A DNA stretch of 64,000 bases from Candidimonas humi (GCF_019166065.1 NZ_JAHTBN010000005.1:124001-188000); one strand, 5' to 3'. Shown: positions 29,550 through 38,417, numbered from the stretch's first letter. Notes: generated by a model from the letters alone, not told the origin. Numbers and translations are program-made.

Positions 29550-29884
29550 GCCGGGCTTGCTCGTGTGGCTGGTGATAACGGGTTGAAGCAAAAAAACCTA
29601 GGGTTGCCGCTCAGGACCGGCGGCGTTCGTCATGGCCTTGCGTCTATTCGGCGGTGGCGCTTGCACAGACTCGCTCGATGATGGGCCGGGCGGCGGGCAT
29701 CTCCTCGGGAAGATACGCCTGAGGCCCTAAAGGTTTTCCCCGCCGGCTGTCAGAGTACAGGCGGAGCCAGCGCCTGCGGCAGCCGCTCCAACCAAATATT
29801 CCGCGGTTTGTAGCGGCGCGCCGGGGATGTTTTGGTGCTGGGCCATGCCGGTAATCGTCGCGGCTTTCCCCTTGCGGTTTTCGC
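29550..29884. other. Intergenic region with possible coding remnant on minus strand
   Basis: No intact gene is seen between glpD and the LysR gene. On the minus strand, about 29655-29785, an open stretch ends GPQAYLPEEMPAARPIIERV and looks protein-like, but it has no start of its own. It could be the tail of a decayed gene. Confidence 0.3.
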
Positions 29885-30784
29885 TTACACCATGCACTTG
29901 GCCATATCTATCCCGCGCAAGATGTGCGCGGCGGTTTCGGCGAGCTGCCGTTCCTGGCCGTGGATGGGCGTGGCCAGCACCAGGTTGTTGCGGATGGCCG
30001 GGTCGTGGATGGCGGAGCAGGCCAGCGCGCGGTACTGCGGGATGTCGTGCAAGGCGGAACGGGGCACGATGGTGCAGATCCGGTCGTAGGCGATGGTTTG
30101 CACCGCCGTCTGCACCACGTCGACCTCGGCGACGATCTGCAGGGTCACGTCGAGATCGGTGCAGGCGTCTTCGACCAGCATGCGTATGGAATTGGGCCGG
30201 CTGGGCAGCACCAGTGGGTAGCGCCCCAGGTCGCGCGCCGCGATGCGCCGCGGCGGGGCCGGGCGCAGGCTGCGGGCGTAGGCCAGCACCATGTCCTCGC
30301 GGTGCAGGGTCTCGCACGACAGCGTGGCCGCCGGCAGCGGGTCGTACAGCAGCGCCAAGTCGATGCGGCCCTTGATGAGCCAGCCGCGCATGTCGGCGCT
30401 CAGGCCTTCGGCGATGCTGATCGACGAGCCCGGCGCCTGGGCGCGAAAGGCCTGTACGATCAGCGGCGTCAGGCGCCGCGCCACGCGCGGCGGCAGGCCC
30501 AGCCGCAGCCTGCCGCGGCCGGGCGAACGGAAATTGCGCAGATCCAGCCTGGCCTGGGCGGCCAGCCGCTGCAGGGCGCGGGCGTGGTTGAGAAAGCGCA
30601 GCCCCGCCTCGGTGGGCTCGACCCCGCGGCCTGTGCGGCGCAGCAGATGCTGGCCCAGTTCCTGTTCCAGCGCCTGCACCCGGCGGCTGATCGAGGGCTG
30701 CGACACTTCCAGGATGTCCACGGCCCGCGAAAAGCTCCGCTGCTCGCACACGACGATGAAATAGTCGATCTGTTTCAGGTCCAT
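29885..30784 (-). CDS. LysR-type regulator of the adjacent catabolic operon
   Basis: The protein has 299 residues. MDLKQIDYFIVVCEQRSFS begins a normal LysR helix-turn-helix (VSQPSISRRVQALEQELG). The effector domain begins near residue 90 (GRLRLGLPPRVA). It is divergent from the amidohydrolase gene, and a perfect 23-bp inverted repeat at 30792-30814 lies directly before its start, so it probably regulates both itself and the operon. The effector is unknown, but operon content suggests an aromatic-derived lactone or acid. Confidence 0.9.
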   Translation of the reverse strand: MDLKQIDYFIVVCEQRSFSRAVDILEVSQPSISRRVQALEQELGQHLLRRTGRGVEPTEAGLRFLNHARALQRLAAQARLDLRNFRSPGRGRLRLGLPPRVARRLTPLIVQAFRAQAPGSSISIAEGLSADMRGWLIKGRIDLALLYDPLPAATLSCETLHREDMVLAYARSLRPAPPRRIAARDLGRYPLVLPSRPNSIRMLVEDACTDLDVTLQIVAEVDVVQTAVQTIAYDRICTIVPRSALHDIPQYRALACSAIHDPAIRNNLVLATPIHGQERQLAETAAHILRGIDMAKCMV

Positions 30785-30791
30785 ACGGAGA

Positions 30792-30814
30792 TGATATACG
30801 TTTTCCGTATATCA
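30792..30814. promoter_or_regulatory. Perfect 9-bp-arm inverted repeat, probable LysR operator
   Basis: TGATATACG, spacer TTTTC, CGTATATCA. It lies 8 bases upstream of the LysR start codon and 75 bases before the divergent operon's start, where LysR proteins normally bind. Confidence 0.7.
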
Positions 30815-30888
30815 GAAATCCTCTCCGCCTGCTTGCCGCCGCCGCCGTGGCCGGGGCATCATGGCGTCATTGTCACAACGGAACAGCC

Positions 30889-31764
30889 ATGGTCGATTAC
30901 GCCCCTCCGCGCACCGATATCCAGGCGCCGCTGCGCGCACTGCCGGCGCGGTCCTGCGATGCGCACTGCCACATCTTCGGCCCGGCCGCGGTGTTTCCCT
31001 ACGCCGAGCCGCGGCCCTACACGCCGCCCGATGCGCCCTATGAAAAGCTGCTGGCCATGCACGCCAAGCTGGGTCTGGAGCGCACCGTGCTGGTCCAGGC
31101 CGCCTGCCATGGCTACGATATGTCGGCGGTGCTGGCCGCCATTGCCTCCAGCCGTGGCCAGTGCCGCGGGGTGGCGCTGCTGGCGCCCGGGGTGCAGGCC
31201 GACGAGATCGCCCGCTTGCACGAGGGCGGCATACGCGGCGCGCGTTTTCATTACATGTCGCACTTGGATGGCACCCCGCGCGCCGAGGTCGAACGTGTCG
31301 CGGGCCTGATCGCGGCCCACGGCTGGCACCTGTGCCTGCACGGCGACGAAGATTCGTTGGCGCGAGTGCTGCCCTGGTTCCTGCAGCTGGGCGCGCCCGT
31401 CGTGGTCGACCATATGGCGCGGGTAGCGTCCGACAAAGGGCTGGACAACCCCCATTTCCAGGCCTTGCTGGCGCTGCGGGGCCGGCCCGGCGCGTGGGTG
31501 AAGATCTCGGGCATAGACCGCGTCTCCAGCAGCGGCAAGCGGCCGTTCGCGGACGGCCGGCCCTACGTCGGCGCGCTGATCGAACACATGCCCGGGCAAT
31601 TGCTGTGGGGAACCGACTGGCCGCATCCGCGGGTGCATGGCGACATGCCGGACGACGGCGAGTCGATCAATACCTTGCTCGAACTTTGCCCGGATGCGGA
31701 CACCCTGGAAGGCATACTGGTGCGCAACCCGCAGGCGCTCTATGGCTTCGACGACCCCGTATAG
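30889..31764 (+). CDS. Amidohydrolase, 2-pyrone-4,6-dicarboxylate lactonase (LigI)-like
   Basis: The protein has 291 residues, amidohydrolase family 2. SCDAHCHIFGP carries the HxH metal ligands near residue 25, and further on VDHMAR and LLWGTDWPHPR supply the third His and the catalytic Asp. The layout matches LigI and similar lactonases that open 2-pyrone-4,6-dicarboxylate or related lactones. ATG 30889 has GGAA upstream; an earlier ATG at 30847 adds 14 residues of poor quality. First gene of a run of five with a TTT receptor at the end, so probably a catabolic step. Confidence 0.85.
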   Translation: MVDYAPPRTDIQAPLRALPARSCDAHCHIFGPAAVFPYAEPRPYTPPDAPYEKLLAMHAKLGLERTVLVQAACHGYDMSAVLAAIASSRGQCRGVALLAPGVQADEIARLHEGGIRGARFHYMSHLDGTPRAEVERVAGLIAAHGWHLCLHGDEDSLARVLPWFLQLGAPVVVDHMARVASDKGLDNPHFQALLALRGRPGAWVKISGIDRVSSSGKRPFADGRPYVGALIEHMPGQLLWGTDWPHPRVHGDMPDDGESINTLLELCPDADTLEGILVRNPQALYGFDDPV

Positions 31765-31903
31765 CGAAAAGCGTGCGGGACAAAGCGCACCGGTAGACGC
31801 ATTGCCGCGCGCAAGACGTGCAAGGGTGTGCAAGACGTACACGCATAAAGACATGGCCCCGATCCGGGGCCGATGCAGACACGATACAGGCAGGAAAACG
31901 AAT

Positions 31904-32515
31904 ATGGCTACCATGCCCGATACTTTGATCAAACTCGCGGGCCGGCACTCGCCGCAGGCCCTGCGCCTTGCGCTGGGCGCGGTGCTGAGCCCGGCACAGC
32001 TGCAGACGCTGGATGTGCTGCATGCGGACGAAGCCGATCTGACCTACGTCTACCTGGCCCTGGCCGCCGATGCGGGGCAAGCTGCGGTGGATGCGGGCCC
32101 GGCGCTGCATGAGGCCCTGCGCAGCGCCTGCATGGCGCTATGCCCGCAGCCCGAGCTGGTCGGCCTGCACAATACACTGGACCTGGCCGGGCATGCTTCC
32201 GGCAGCCATGCCGAATGGCACTACATTGTAGAAACAGACGTGCGGCCGGAGGCCGAAGACGATTTCAATGCCTGGTACAGCACGGAACATATGCCAGGCC
32301 TGGCCGCTGTGCCCGGCACCGCGCGGGCACGGCGCTACCTGGGCACGGGCGCGCCGCGCCATTACGCCACCTACGACCTGGCGGAACGCGCGGCCTTCGG
32401 CTCCGAGCCCTGGCTCGCGGTAAGGGCTACGGCCTGGAGCAGCCGGGTCCGGCCCAATTTCTACAACACCCGGCGGACCATGTTCCGGCGGGCCGACGAC
32501 TCGACTCGAGGGTGA
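31904..32515 (+). CDS. Uncharacterised protein with ferredoxin-like (EthD/DUF4286-type) C-terminal region
   Basis: The protein has 203 residues and I do not recognise it firmly. The C-terminal half (AEWHYIVETDVRPEAEDDF, then WYSTEHMPGLAAVPG and RARRYL) has the look of a dimeric alpha+beta barrel protein such as EthD or DUF4286, with a conserved EHMPG-like loop. The N-terminal half could be a second copy that has diverged. AGGA lies before ATG 31904. It overlaps nothing and is followed by the carboxymuconolactone decarboxylase-like gene after 4 bases. Probably a small enzyme of the same catabolic route. Confidence 0.7.
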   Translation: MATMPDTLIKLAGRHSPQALRLALGAVLSPAQLQTLDVLHADEADLTYVYLALAADAGQAAVDAGPALHEALRSACMALCPQPELVGLHNTLDLAGHASGSHAEWHYIVETDVRPEAEDDFNAWYSTEHMPGLAAVPGTARARRYLGTGAPRHYATYDLAERAAFGSEPWLAVRATAWSSRVRPNFYNTRRTMFRRADDSTRG

Positions 32516-32519
32516 GGCA

Positions 32520-33119
32520 ATGAGCGACGCCAGCAAGACCAATCAGGCACGGCACCCGAGGCTCCAGCCGCCGTCCGCCGACCAGATGGACGTACACCAG
32601 CGGCGCGTATACGAGGCCATCGCATCGGGCCCGCGCGGCCGGGTGCGGGGGCCTTTGGCCATCTGGCTGCATCGTCCCGGACTGGCGGAACCGGCGCAGG
32701 CCCTGGGCCAATACTGCCGCTACGATTCCAGCCTGCCGCCGCGCCTGTCCGAGCTGGCCATCCTGACGGTGGCGGCGTGCTGGAATTCGGAATTCGAATG
32801 GTGGGCGCACGAGCCCCTGGCGCGCCAGGCGGGCATCCCCAAAGAAGCCACCCAGGCGCTTGCCGCGGGCGAGGCGCCGCCCTTGCTGCAGGCCGACGAA
32901 CGCGTGGTGTACGAATTCGTGCACACCCTCATAGAGCGGCGCTCGGTGCCGCAGGCCTTGTACGAAACCGCGATCGAGACCCTGGGCCGGGACGCGGTGG
33001 TCGACCTGGTGGGCCTGGCGGGTTATTACACGCTGATTTCCATGACACTGAATGTGTTCGAAGTAGAGCCGCAGGAAGCGGGCCGGCTGCCGGTGTTCGG
33101 CGGCGCGGCGGATGCCTGA
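32520..33119 (+). CDS. Carboxymuconolactone decarboxylase/AhpD-like protein
   Basis: The protein has 199 residues with an all-helical CMD fold. SELAILTVAACWNSEFEWWAHE is the family's central helix, though it has only one Cys here instead of the CxxC of AhpD, so a peroxidase role is unlikely. A later YYTLISMTLNVF helix is also typical. Such proteins are often lactone decarboxylases or hydrolase-like enzymes in aromatic degradation. It is spaced 4 bases from the previous gene and 27 from the SDR gene. Confidence 0.85.
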   Translation: MSDASKTNQARHPRLQPPSADQMDVHQRRVYEAIASGPRGRVRGPLAIWLHRPGLAEPAQALGQYCRYDSSLPPRLSELAILTVAACWNSEFEWWAHEPLARQAGIPKEATQALAAGEAPPLLQADERVVYEFVHTLIERRSVPQALYETAIETLGRDAVVDLVGLAGYYTLISMTLNVFEVEPQEAGRLPVFGGAADA

Positions 33120-33146
33120 CGCAGGCGCGACAAGGAGAAAGATATC

Positions 33147-33947
33147 GTGGCGGGTCGATTACAAGACAAGGTGGCGATCGTGACGGGGGCCGGCAGCGTC
33201 GGCCCGGGATGGGGCAACGGCCGCGCCATCGCTTGCCGTTTTGCGCAGGAAGGCGCACGGGTGTTTGCGGTGGACCGGAATCCGCAAGCCCTGGAAGAAA
33301 CGGTGCAGCGTGTGCGCGAGGCGGGCGGCAAGATCCTCACCCATATTGCCGACGTCACTGCGGATGCGGCGATCCAGGGCATGGTGCAGGCCTGCATCCA
33401 GGCCTGGGGCCGCATCGATGTGCTGGTCAACAATGTCGGCGGCTCGCGCAAGGGCGGTCCGGTGGCGCTGTCCGAGGCCGACTGGGATGCGCAGCTCGAC
33501 TACAACCTCAAGAGCGTTTTCCTGGCCTGCAAGCACGTGCTGCCGCACATGCAGGAACAAGGCGGGGGCGCCATCGTCAATATCGCGTCCACCTCAGGCA
33601 TACGCTGGACGGGCTCGGCGCAGGTGGGCTATGCCAGCGCCAAGGCCGGCGTAATCCAGTTTTCGCGCGTGATGGCGGTGGAATACGCTCCTCAGCGCAT
33701 ACGTTCCAATTGCGTGATCCCGGGCCAGCTTCATACGCCCATGGTCGAAGTCAGGCTGGCCGGGCAGCGGGCGGGCGGCGATGTCGACCAGTTGCTGGCG
33801 CAGCGCCAGTCGCGCATTCCGCTGCCTTTCATGGGCGACGGCAGGGATACGGCCAATGCGGCGCTGTTCCTGGCCTCGGACGAAGCCAGGTTCATCACCG
33901 GCACCGAGCTGCGTGTGGACGGCGGCATGAGCGCGCGCTGCGACTGA
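33147..33947 (+). CDS. Short-chain dehydrogenase/reductase
   Basis: The protein has 266 residues. The NAD(P) loop is unusual: VTGAGSVGPGWGNGRAIA, longer than the usual TGxxxGIG by a few residues, as in some SDRs of aromatic catabolism. NNVGG, the catalytic Ser in NIASTSG, and YASAK give the Ser-Tyr-Lys triad. GTG 33147 has AGGAG upstream. It oxidises or reduces an alcohol or ketone; the substrate is unknown but context suggests an intermediate made by the lactonase-like and CMD-like enzymes before it. Confidence 0.9.
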   Translation: MAGRLQDKVAIVTGAGSVGPGWGNGRAIACRFAQEGARVFAVDRNPQALEETVQRVREAGGKILTHIADVTADAAIQGMVQACIQAWGRIDVLVNNVGGSRKGGPVALSEADWDAQLDYNLKSVFLACKHVLPHMQEQGGGAIVNIASTSGIRWTGSAQVGYASAKAGVIQFSRVMAVEYAPQRIRSNCVIPGQLHTPMVEVRLAGQRAGGDVDQLLAQRQSRIPLPFMGDGRDTANAALFLASDEARFITGTELRVDGGMSARCD

Positions 33948-34010
33948 CTTACAAACATCACAAGCTGACAAGCACCACAAACCTCGCCATTAGCGGGGAA
34001 GGGAGACATC

Positions 34011-34985
34011 ATGATCAAACTGCATAAGACATTGTTGCGCAGGCTCGCACTGGGCCTGTGCCTGGGCACGGCGTCGTTGGGCGCCCAGGCGGCCCCGCCT
34101 ACCACCATCGTCGTGGCGTTCCCGCCCGGCGGCCCGGCCGATACGCTGGCCCGCGTGCTCGCCAAGGAACTCGAGCCCAGCCTCGGCGCCACGGTCATCG
34201 TCGAGAACAAGCCCGGCGGCAACGGCGCCATCGCGGCCAATTTCGCCAAGCGCGCCGCGCCCGACGGCCGCACGCTGTTCCTGAGCTCGGCCGGCGCCAT
34301 CGCCATCAACCCGACTCTGTATGCCCACTTGAGCTACGATCCGGCCAAGGATTTCTTGCCGATTTCCCTGCTGGTCTCCACGCCCGAGGTGCTGGTCGTG
34401 CCCGAATCCAGCAAGGCCACCTCGGTCCAGCAGTTCCTGGACATGGCAATAAGCAAGCCGGGCGGCGTGACGCTTTCGTCCTCGGGCATAGGCAGCATGC
34501 CGCACATGGCGATTTCGCTGTTCCGCATCGCTACCAAGGCGAATATCCTGCATGTGCCCTACAAAGGCGCGGCGCCGGCCATACGCGATACCGTGGCCGG
34601 CCAGGTGGGCGGCTTCTTCGGCGATATTTCCGGCCTGCTGCCCTTTATCCACGACCACAAGCTGCGCGCCATCGGCATCGCCGCCTCCAAGCGTTCGCCC
34701 CGGCTGCCCGATGTGCCGACTTTCGATGAACTGGGCATCAAGAACGTCTACGCCAGCAACTGGTACGGCATTTTCGCGCCGGCCGGCACGCCTGCCGCCA
34801 CCATCGCCAGCCTGAACAAGGCGGTGGCCACGGCCATGAAGAGCCAGGCCGCGCAGCACTATGCCGATACCTCGGGCGTCGAAATCGCCACCGGCACGCC
34901 GGCGCAGTTCCAGCAATTGATCCGCGACGACACCAAGAAGTGGGGCGGCCTCATCAAGGCCGAGCACATTACCGTCAACGAGTGA
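34011..34985 (+). CDS. Bug-family (TTT) periplasmic solute receptor
   Basis: The protein has 324 residues with a signal peptide ending SLGAQA. The mature part begins PPTTIVVAFPPGGPADTLAR, the classic Bug start, and later HVPYKGAAPAIRDTVAGQVG and FAPAGTPAATIASLN are typical. It should bind an organic acid for uptake. No TTT membrane subunits (large or small) accompany it, and it closes the operon, so the substrate of the operon is probably its ligand. GGGAGA precedes ATG 34011. Confidence 0.93.
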   Translation: MIKLHKTLLRRLALGLCLGTASLGAQAAPPTTIVVAFPPGGPADTLARVLAKELEPSLGATVIVENKPGGNGAIAANFAKRAAPDGRTLFLSSAGAIAINPTLYAHLSYDPAKDFLPISLLVSTPEVLVVPESSKATSVQQFLDMAISKPGGVTLSSSGIGSMPHMAISLFRIATKANILHVPYKGAAPAIRDTVAGQVGGFFGDISGLLPFIHDHKLRAIGIAASKRSPRLPDVPTFDELGIKNVYASNWYGIFAPAGTPAATIASLNKAVATAMKSQAAQHYADTSGVEIATGTPAQFQQLIRDDTKKWGGLIKAEHITVNE

Positions 34986-35028
34986 GCGCGGGGTTGCGGC
35001 ACGTAAGCCGCAACGGCAGGTCGCGTAG

Positions 35029-35132
35029 GCAGGCCGCAAAGGTAGACCGCAAAGGTAGACCGCAAAGGTAGACCGCAAAGATAGGCCGCAAAGATAGGCC
35101 GCAAAGATAGGCCGCAAAGATAGGCCGCGAAG
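35029..35132. repeat. 13-bp tandem repeat, 8 units
   Basis: Eight adjacent units of 13 bases: GCAGGCCGCAAAG once, GTAGACCGCAAAG three times, ATAGGCCGCAAAG three times and ATAGGCCGCGAAG last. The two internal sequence types show stepwise expansion. It lies between the Bug gene and the GntR gene and does not encode a visible protein. Confidence 0.92.
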
Positions 35133-35149
35133 CCTGCCGTGTTCATAAA

Positions 35150-35214
35150 ATCGTATACAAACCAGGGAAAATTCTGCTTAAATAGGCAAAATTTTCCCTG
35201 GATCGTATGCAAAA
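35150..35214. promoter_or_regulatory. Inverted and direct repeats overlapping the GntR gene start
   Basis: CCAGGGAAAATT (35162-35173) and AATTTTCCCTGG (35190-35201) form a perfect 12-bp inverted repeat with a 16-base spacer. On both sides lies a direct repeat, ATCGTATACAAAC at 35150 and ATCGTATGCAAAA at 35202, the second including the start codon. No ribosome site is visible. Autoregulation of the GntR gene by binding here is likely. Confidence 0.65.
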
Positions 35215-35935
35215 TCTGGAAGCCCCCACCCACTTGATGAGCTCGTCGGTGCATGCCGCCTACGAGCACATCACCCGGGAAATCGAGGAAGGACGCCTGC
35301 CGGCGGGGGGCTTCGTTCGCGAAGAGGCCATTGCCGAGCGCCTCGGCATCAGCCGTACTCCGGTGCGCGAGGCGCTGCGTATACTGGCGGCCGAAGGCTG
35401 GCTGGAAATCAAGAAGAACCAGGGCGTGCGCGTCAATACGTGGAGTGCGCGGCATGTGCAGGAAATCTTCGACGCCCGCGCGCTGATCGAGCCTTATCTC
35501 GTGGGGCAGTCGGTGCCGCACATCACGGCGCAAGACCTGGACGAGCTCACCCGCCTGGCCGAAGACATGGCCGAGAATCGCGGCTCGACGCCCGAGGCGG
35601 TCACGCGCCGCCAGCTTGCAAACGACCGCTTCCACATGCTGCTCACCGAGCGTTCCGACAACCAGGTGCTGTGCGCCTCGCTGAACGCGATCAAGAAGAT
35701 CCCGCTCATCAAGTGGACCTTCCGCGGCTATTCCGAACAAGAGCGGCTGCGCAGCAACGCGCAGCACTTCGACATGATAGAGGCGATACGCGCCGGCGAC
35801 GCAGATCTCGCGCAGGCCGTCATGAAGAGCCACATTCTGCATGGCAGGAGTTCGATGCTGGGCAATCTGGCAAAAGAGAGCCGCCCGGCGGCGGAGCGAC
35901 CGGCCGTGCCCAGGCGGCGCGGCGGGCGGGCATAG
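35207..35935 (+). CDS. GntR/FCD-family regulator
   Basis: The protein has 242 residues. Winged helix-turn-helix at about 15-75 (EEAIAERLGISRTPVREALRIL), then an FCD ligand domain with Asp/His residues spaced as in metal-dependent FCD proteins. It precedes an MFS gene and an isocitrate lyase-family gene on the same strand and probably controls them. The start is ATG 35207, though it has no ribosome site; translation may begin from a leaderless or very short leader transcript. Confidence 0.88.
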   Translation: MQNLEAPTHLMSSSVHAAYEHITREIEEGRLPAGGFVREEAIAERLGISRTPVREALRILAAEGWLEIKKNQGVRVNTWSARHVQEIFDARALIEPYLVGQSVPHITAQDLDELTRLAEDMAENRGSTPEAVTRRQLANDRFHMLLTERSDNQVLCASLNAIKKIPLIKWTFRGYSEQERLRSNAQHFDMIEAIRAGDADLAQAVMKSHILHGRSSMLGNLAKESRPAAERPAVPRRRGGRA

Positions 35936-36009
35936 CAAGGCTTGGGCCCGGATGGCGGCCCAATACACATAACGGCTGAACACCAGTAAAAACCTACAGG
36001 AGGAAGACG

Positions 36010-37353
36010 ATGCAAACGGGTACGGGTACGGCAGACATCGGGGCGCGGCTGGACCGGCTGCCGATAGGGGGTTTCCACAAGCGCATCATCTGGCTGATCG
36101 GCGCAGGGATGTTCTTCGATTCTTTCGACATCTATCTGGCCGGGGGCGTGCTGGGGGCGCTGGTCAAGAGCGGCTGGTCGAACATCAGCTCGAACGCTTC
36201 GTTCCTGTCCATGACTTTCATCGGCATGCTGGTCGGCGCCTTCGTCGCCGGCTACCTGGGCGATGCCAAGGGCCGCAAGTTCAGCTACCAGTTCAATCTG
36301 GCGATATTCGGCATCGCCTCGCTGGCGGGGGCATTTGCGCCCTCGATGGACTGGCTGATCGTATGCCGGTTCTTCATGGGCCTGGGCCTGGGCGCCGAGA
36401 TCGTCATCGGCTACGGCTGCCTGGGCGAGTTCGTACCGCCCGGTGTGCGCGGCAAATGGTCCGCCTATCTGTCGCTCATCACCAATTCGGCGTTGTTCTT
36501 CTCGACGCTGCTGGGCTATCTGATCATCCCGCACCTGAGCTGGCGCGTGATGTTCGCCATCGCCGGCGTAGGGGCGCTGATCGTGTGGTACCTGCGCCGC
36601 AAGATGCCCGAATCGCCGCGCTGGCTGAAGTCGCGCGGGCGCGATGCCGAAGCCGAGCGCATCATGGCCGAGATCGAGAGCGAGTACGATGCATCCCGGC
36701 TGCCCGTGCCGCGGCCCGTCGCCGCCGCTGCGGAAAAGCGGCTCGGCAGCGCGGCATTGTTCAAGCCTCCTTATCTGCGGCGCACGGTGCTGGGCATATG
36801 CGTGCACGTCGTGGTCAATATCGTCATTTACGGCTTCATCGTGTGGGTGCCGACTTTCCTGGTCAAGCAGGGCCTGGGGGTGTCTTCGTCGCTGGGCTAC
36901 GCCACGCTGATGTCGCTCGGCGGCCCGGCGGGCGCGCTGATCGGCGCCTTGATCTCGGATCGCGTGGGCCGCAAGTACGGCATCGCCGTGGTGTGCCTGC
37001 TGGCGGCAATCACGGGCTGGCTGTACCTGTCATCGTCGTCGATCTACATGGCGACGCTGCTGGGCTTCATTCTTTTCACACTGACCTACCTCTTGGTGGC
37101 GCTGGGCGTGGCCACCTACGTGCCCGAGCTGTTCCCCACCGATGTGCGGCTGCGCGGCAACGGCGTGGCCAATACGCTGGGACGCGTAGCCGGGATCATC
37201 ACCCCGCAGGTCATCGTCACCTTGTTCGCCACGGGTGGCGTCAACGGCGTGCTGACCCTGATCATCGGGGCGCTGCTGTTCCTGGTGGTCGTGATGCTGC
37301 TGCTGGGCATCGAGACCCGCAAGCGCACCCTGGAGGAAATCGACAAGCTGTAA
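36010..37353 (+). CDS. MFS transporter (sugar/acid porter group)
   Basis: The protein has 447 residues and twelve predicted membrane segments. MFS signatures: FLGDAKGRKFS-like loop between segments 2 and 3 (YLGDAKGRK), SDRVGRKYG between 8 and 9, and the PESPRWL motif after segment 6, typical of metabolite:H+ symporters for acids and sugars. AGGAGG at 35999-36004 precedes ATG 36010. It is followed after 21 bases by the isocitrate lyase-family gene, so they share a transcript. The transported compound is probably the substrate of that enzyme or its precursor. Confidence 0.92.
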   Translation: MQTGTGTADIGARLDRLPIGGFHKRIIWLIGAGMFFDSFDIYLAGGVLGALVKSGWSNISSNASFLSMTFIGMLVGAFVAGYLGDAKGRKFSYQFNLAIFGIASLAGAFAPSMDWLIVCRFFMGLGLGAEIVIGYGCLGEFVPPGVRGKWSAYLSLITNSALFFSTLLGYLIIPHLSWRVMFAIAGVGALIVWYLRRKMPESPRWLKSRGRDAEAERIMAEIESEYDASRLPVPRPVAAAAEKRLGSAALFKPPYLRRTVLGICVHVVVNIVIYGFIVWVPTFLVKQGLGVSSSLGYATLMSLGGPAGALIGALISDRVGRKYGIAVVCLLAAITGWLYLSSSSIYMATLLGFILFTLTYLLVALGVATYVPELFPTDVRLRGNGVANTLGRVAGIITPQVIVTLFATGGVNGVLTLIIGALLFLVVVMLLLGIETRKRTLEEIDKL

Positions 37354-37374
37354 TTTTTGCAAGCAGGAGCAAGC

Positions 37375-38244
37375 ATGAACACTCTGAAACAGAAACTCGA
37401 GGGCGATGAGATACTCGTCGCCCCCGGCATTTACGACCTGATCTCGGTGAAACTGGCCGACCGCATGGGCTTCGATTGCCTGTACATGACGGGCTTCGGC
37501 TCGGTCGCCTCGTACCTGGGCCTGCCCGATGCGGGGCTGGCCTCTTATACTGACATGCTCAACCGCGTATCGGCATTCTGCGGCGCCAGCAGCACACCCA
37601 TAATCTGCGACGGCGACACCGGCTATGGCGGCCTGCTGAACGTGGCGCACACGGTACAGGGCTATGAGCGTGCCGGCGCGGCCGGCATACAGCTCGAGGA
37701 CCAGGAATTTCCCAAGAAGTGCGGCCACACGCGCGGCCGGCGCGTTACGTCGGCGCAGGACATGGTCAAGAAGCTGCGGGTGGCGGCCGAAAGCCGCAGC
37801 AGTTCCGACTTCCTGATCGTGGCGCGCACCGACGCGCGTAGTTCTCTCGGCCTGGACGAAGCCTTGCGGCGCGCCGAGCAATACGCCAAGGCCGGCGCCG
37901 ACGTGCTGTTCATCGAATCGCCCGAGTCCGAAAAAGAGCTCGAAATCATCGGCAGGTCGTTCGACCTGCCGCTGCTGGTCAATATCGTCGAGGGCGGCCG
38001 TACCCCACAGCTCACCCCGCAGGAATTGCAGTCGCTGGGTTTCTCGCTGGCCATCTATCCCGTCGCCGGCCTGCTGGCCGCCGTACAGGCGCTGCAAAAG
38101 GCCTACGCCCCGATTCTCGCGCGTCGCGGCACCCGCGAGCTCGAAGGCAAGGACCTGTACCCGTTCGAGGAACTGTGCCTGCTGATGGGCTTCCAGAAAG
38201 TCTGGGACTTCGACGCGCGGCATGCAGAAGACAGCGCGAAATAG
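37375..38244 (+). CDS. Isocitrate lyase/PEP mutase family enzyme
   Basis: The protein has 289 residues, close in size to 2-methylisocitrate lyase and carboxyphosphonoenolpyruvate mutase. CDGDTGYGG supplies the metal-binding Asp residues, and KKCGH is the lyase signature with the catalytic Cys. It cleaves or rearranges a C-C or P-C bond of a 2-hydroxy or 2-oxo acid; PrpB-like or oxaloacetate decarboxylase activity is also possible. ATG 37375 has AGGAGC upstream. It ends the GntR-MFS-lyase group. Confidence 0.88.
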   Translation: MNTLKQKLEGDEILVAPGIYDLISVKLADRMGFDCLYMTGFGSVASYLGLPDAGLASYTDMLNRVSAFCGASSTPIICDGDTGYGGLLNVAHTVQGYERAGAAGIQLEDQEFPKKCGHTRGRRVTSAQDMVKKLRVAAESRSSSDFLIVARTDARSSLGLDEALRRAEQYAKAGADVLFIESPESEKELEIIGRSFDLPLLVNIVEGGRTPQLTPQELQSLGFSLAIYPVAGLLAAVQALQKAYAPILARRGTRELEGKDLYPFEELCLLMGFQKVWDFDARHAEDSAK

Positions 38245-38417
38245 GGTGCTGCGCGATTCGTCTTGCCCCTTCCCGGCGGAAGGGGGCATGCGGGCCCGCC
38301 GCCTGGCGCGTTTGCGTGCGGGCCATGGCGCACGCATCCCCGGTGCCAGAGCCCGAGCGTTCGGGATGCTACGTGCTGTCTGTCAAGCCCGGCTGCGCCG
38401 GGGGAATCGAGATCCGT

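Noticed and set aside
35029-35132. CRISPR array
   Set aside because: Units are directly adjacent with no spacers.
34859-35983. Minus-strand frame through the 13-bp repeats giving a repeated AAYLCGL-type peptide
   Set aside because: It is a product of translating the repeat and overlaps the GntR gene.
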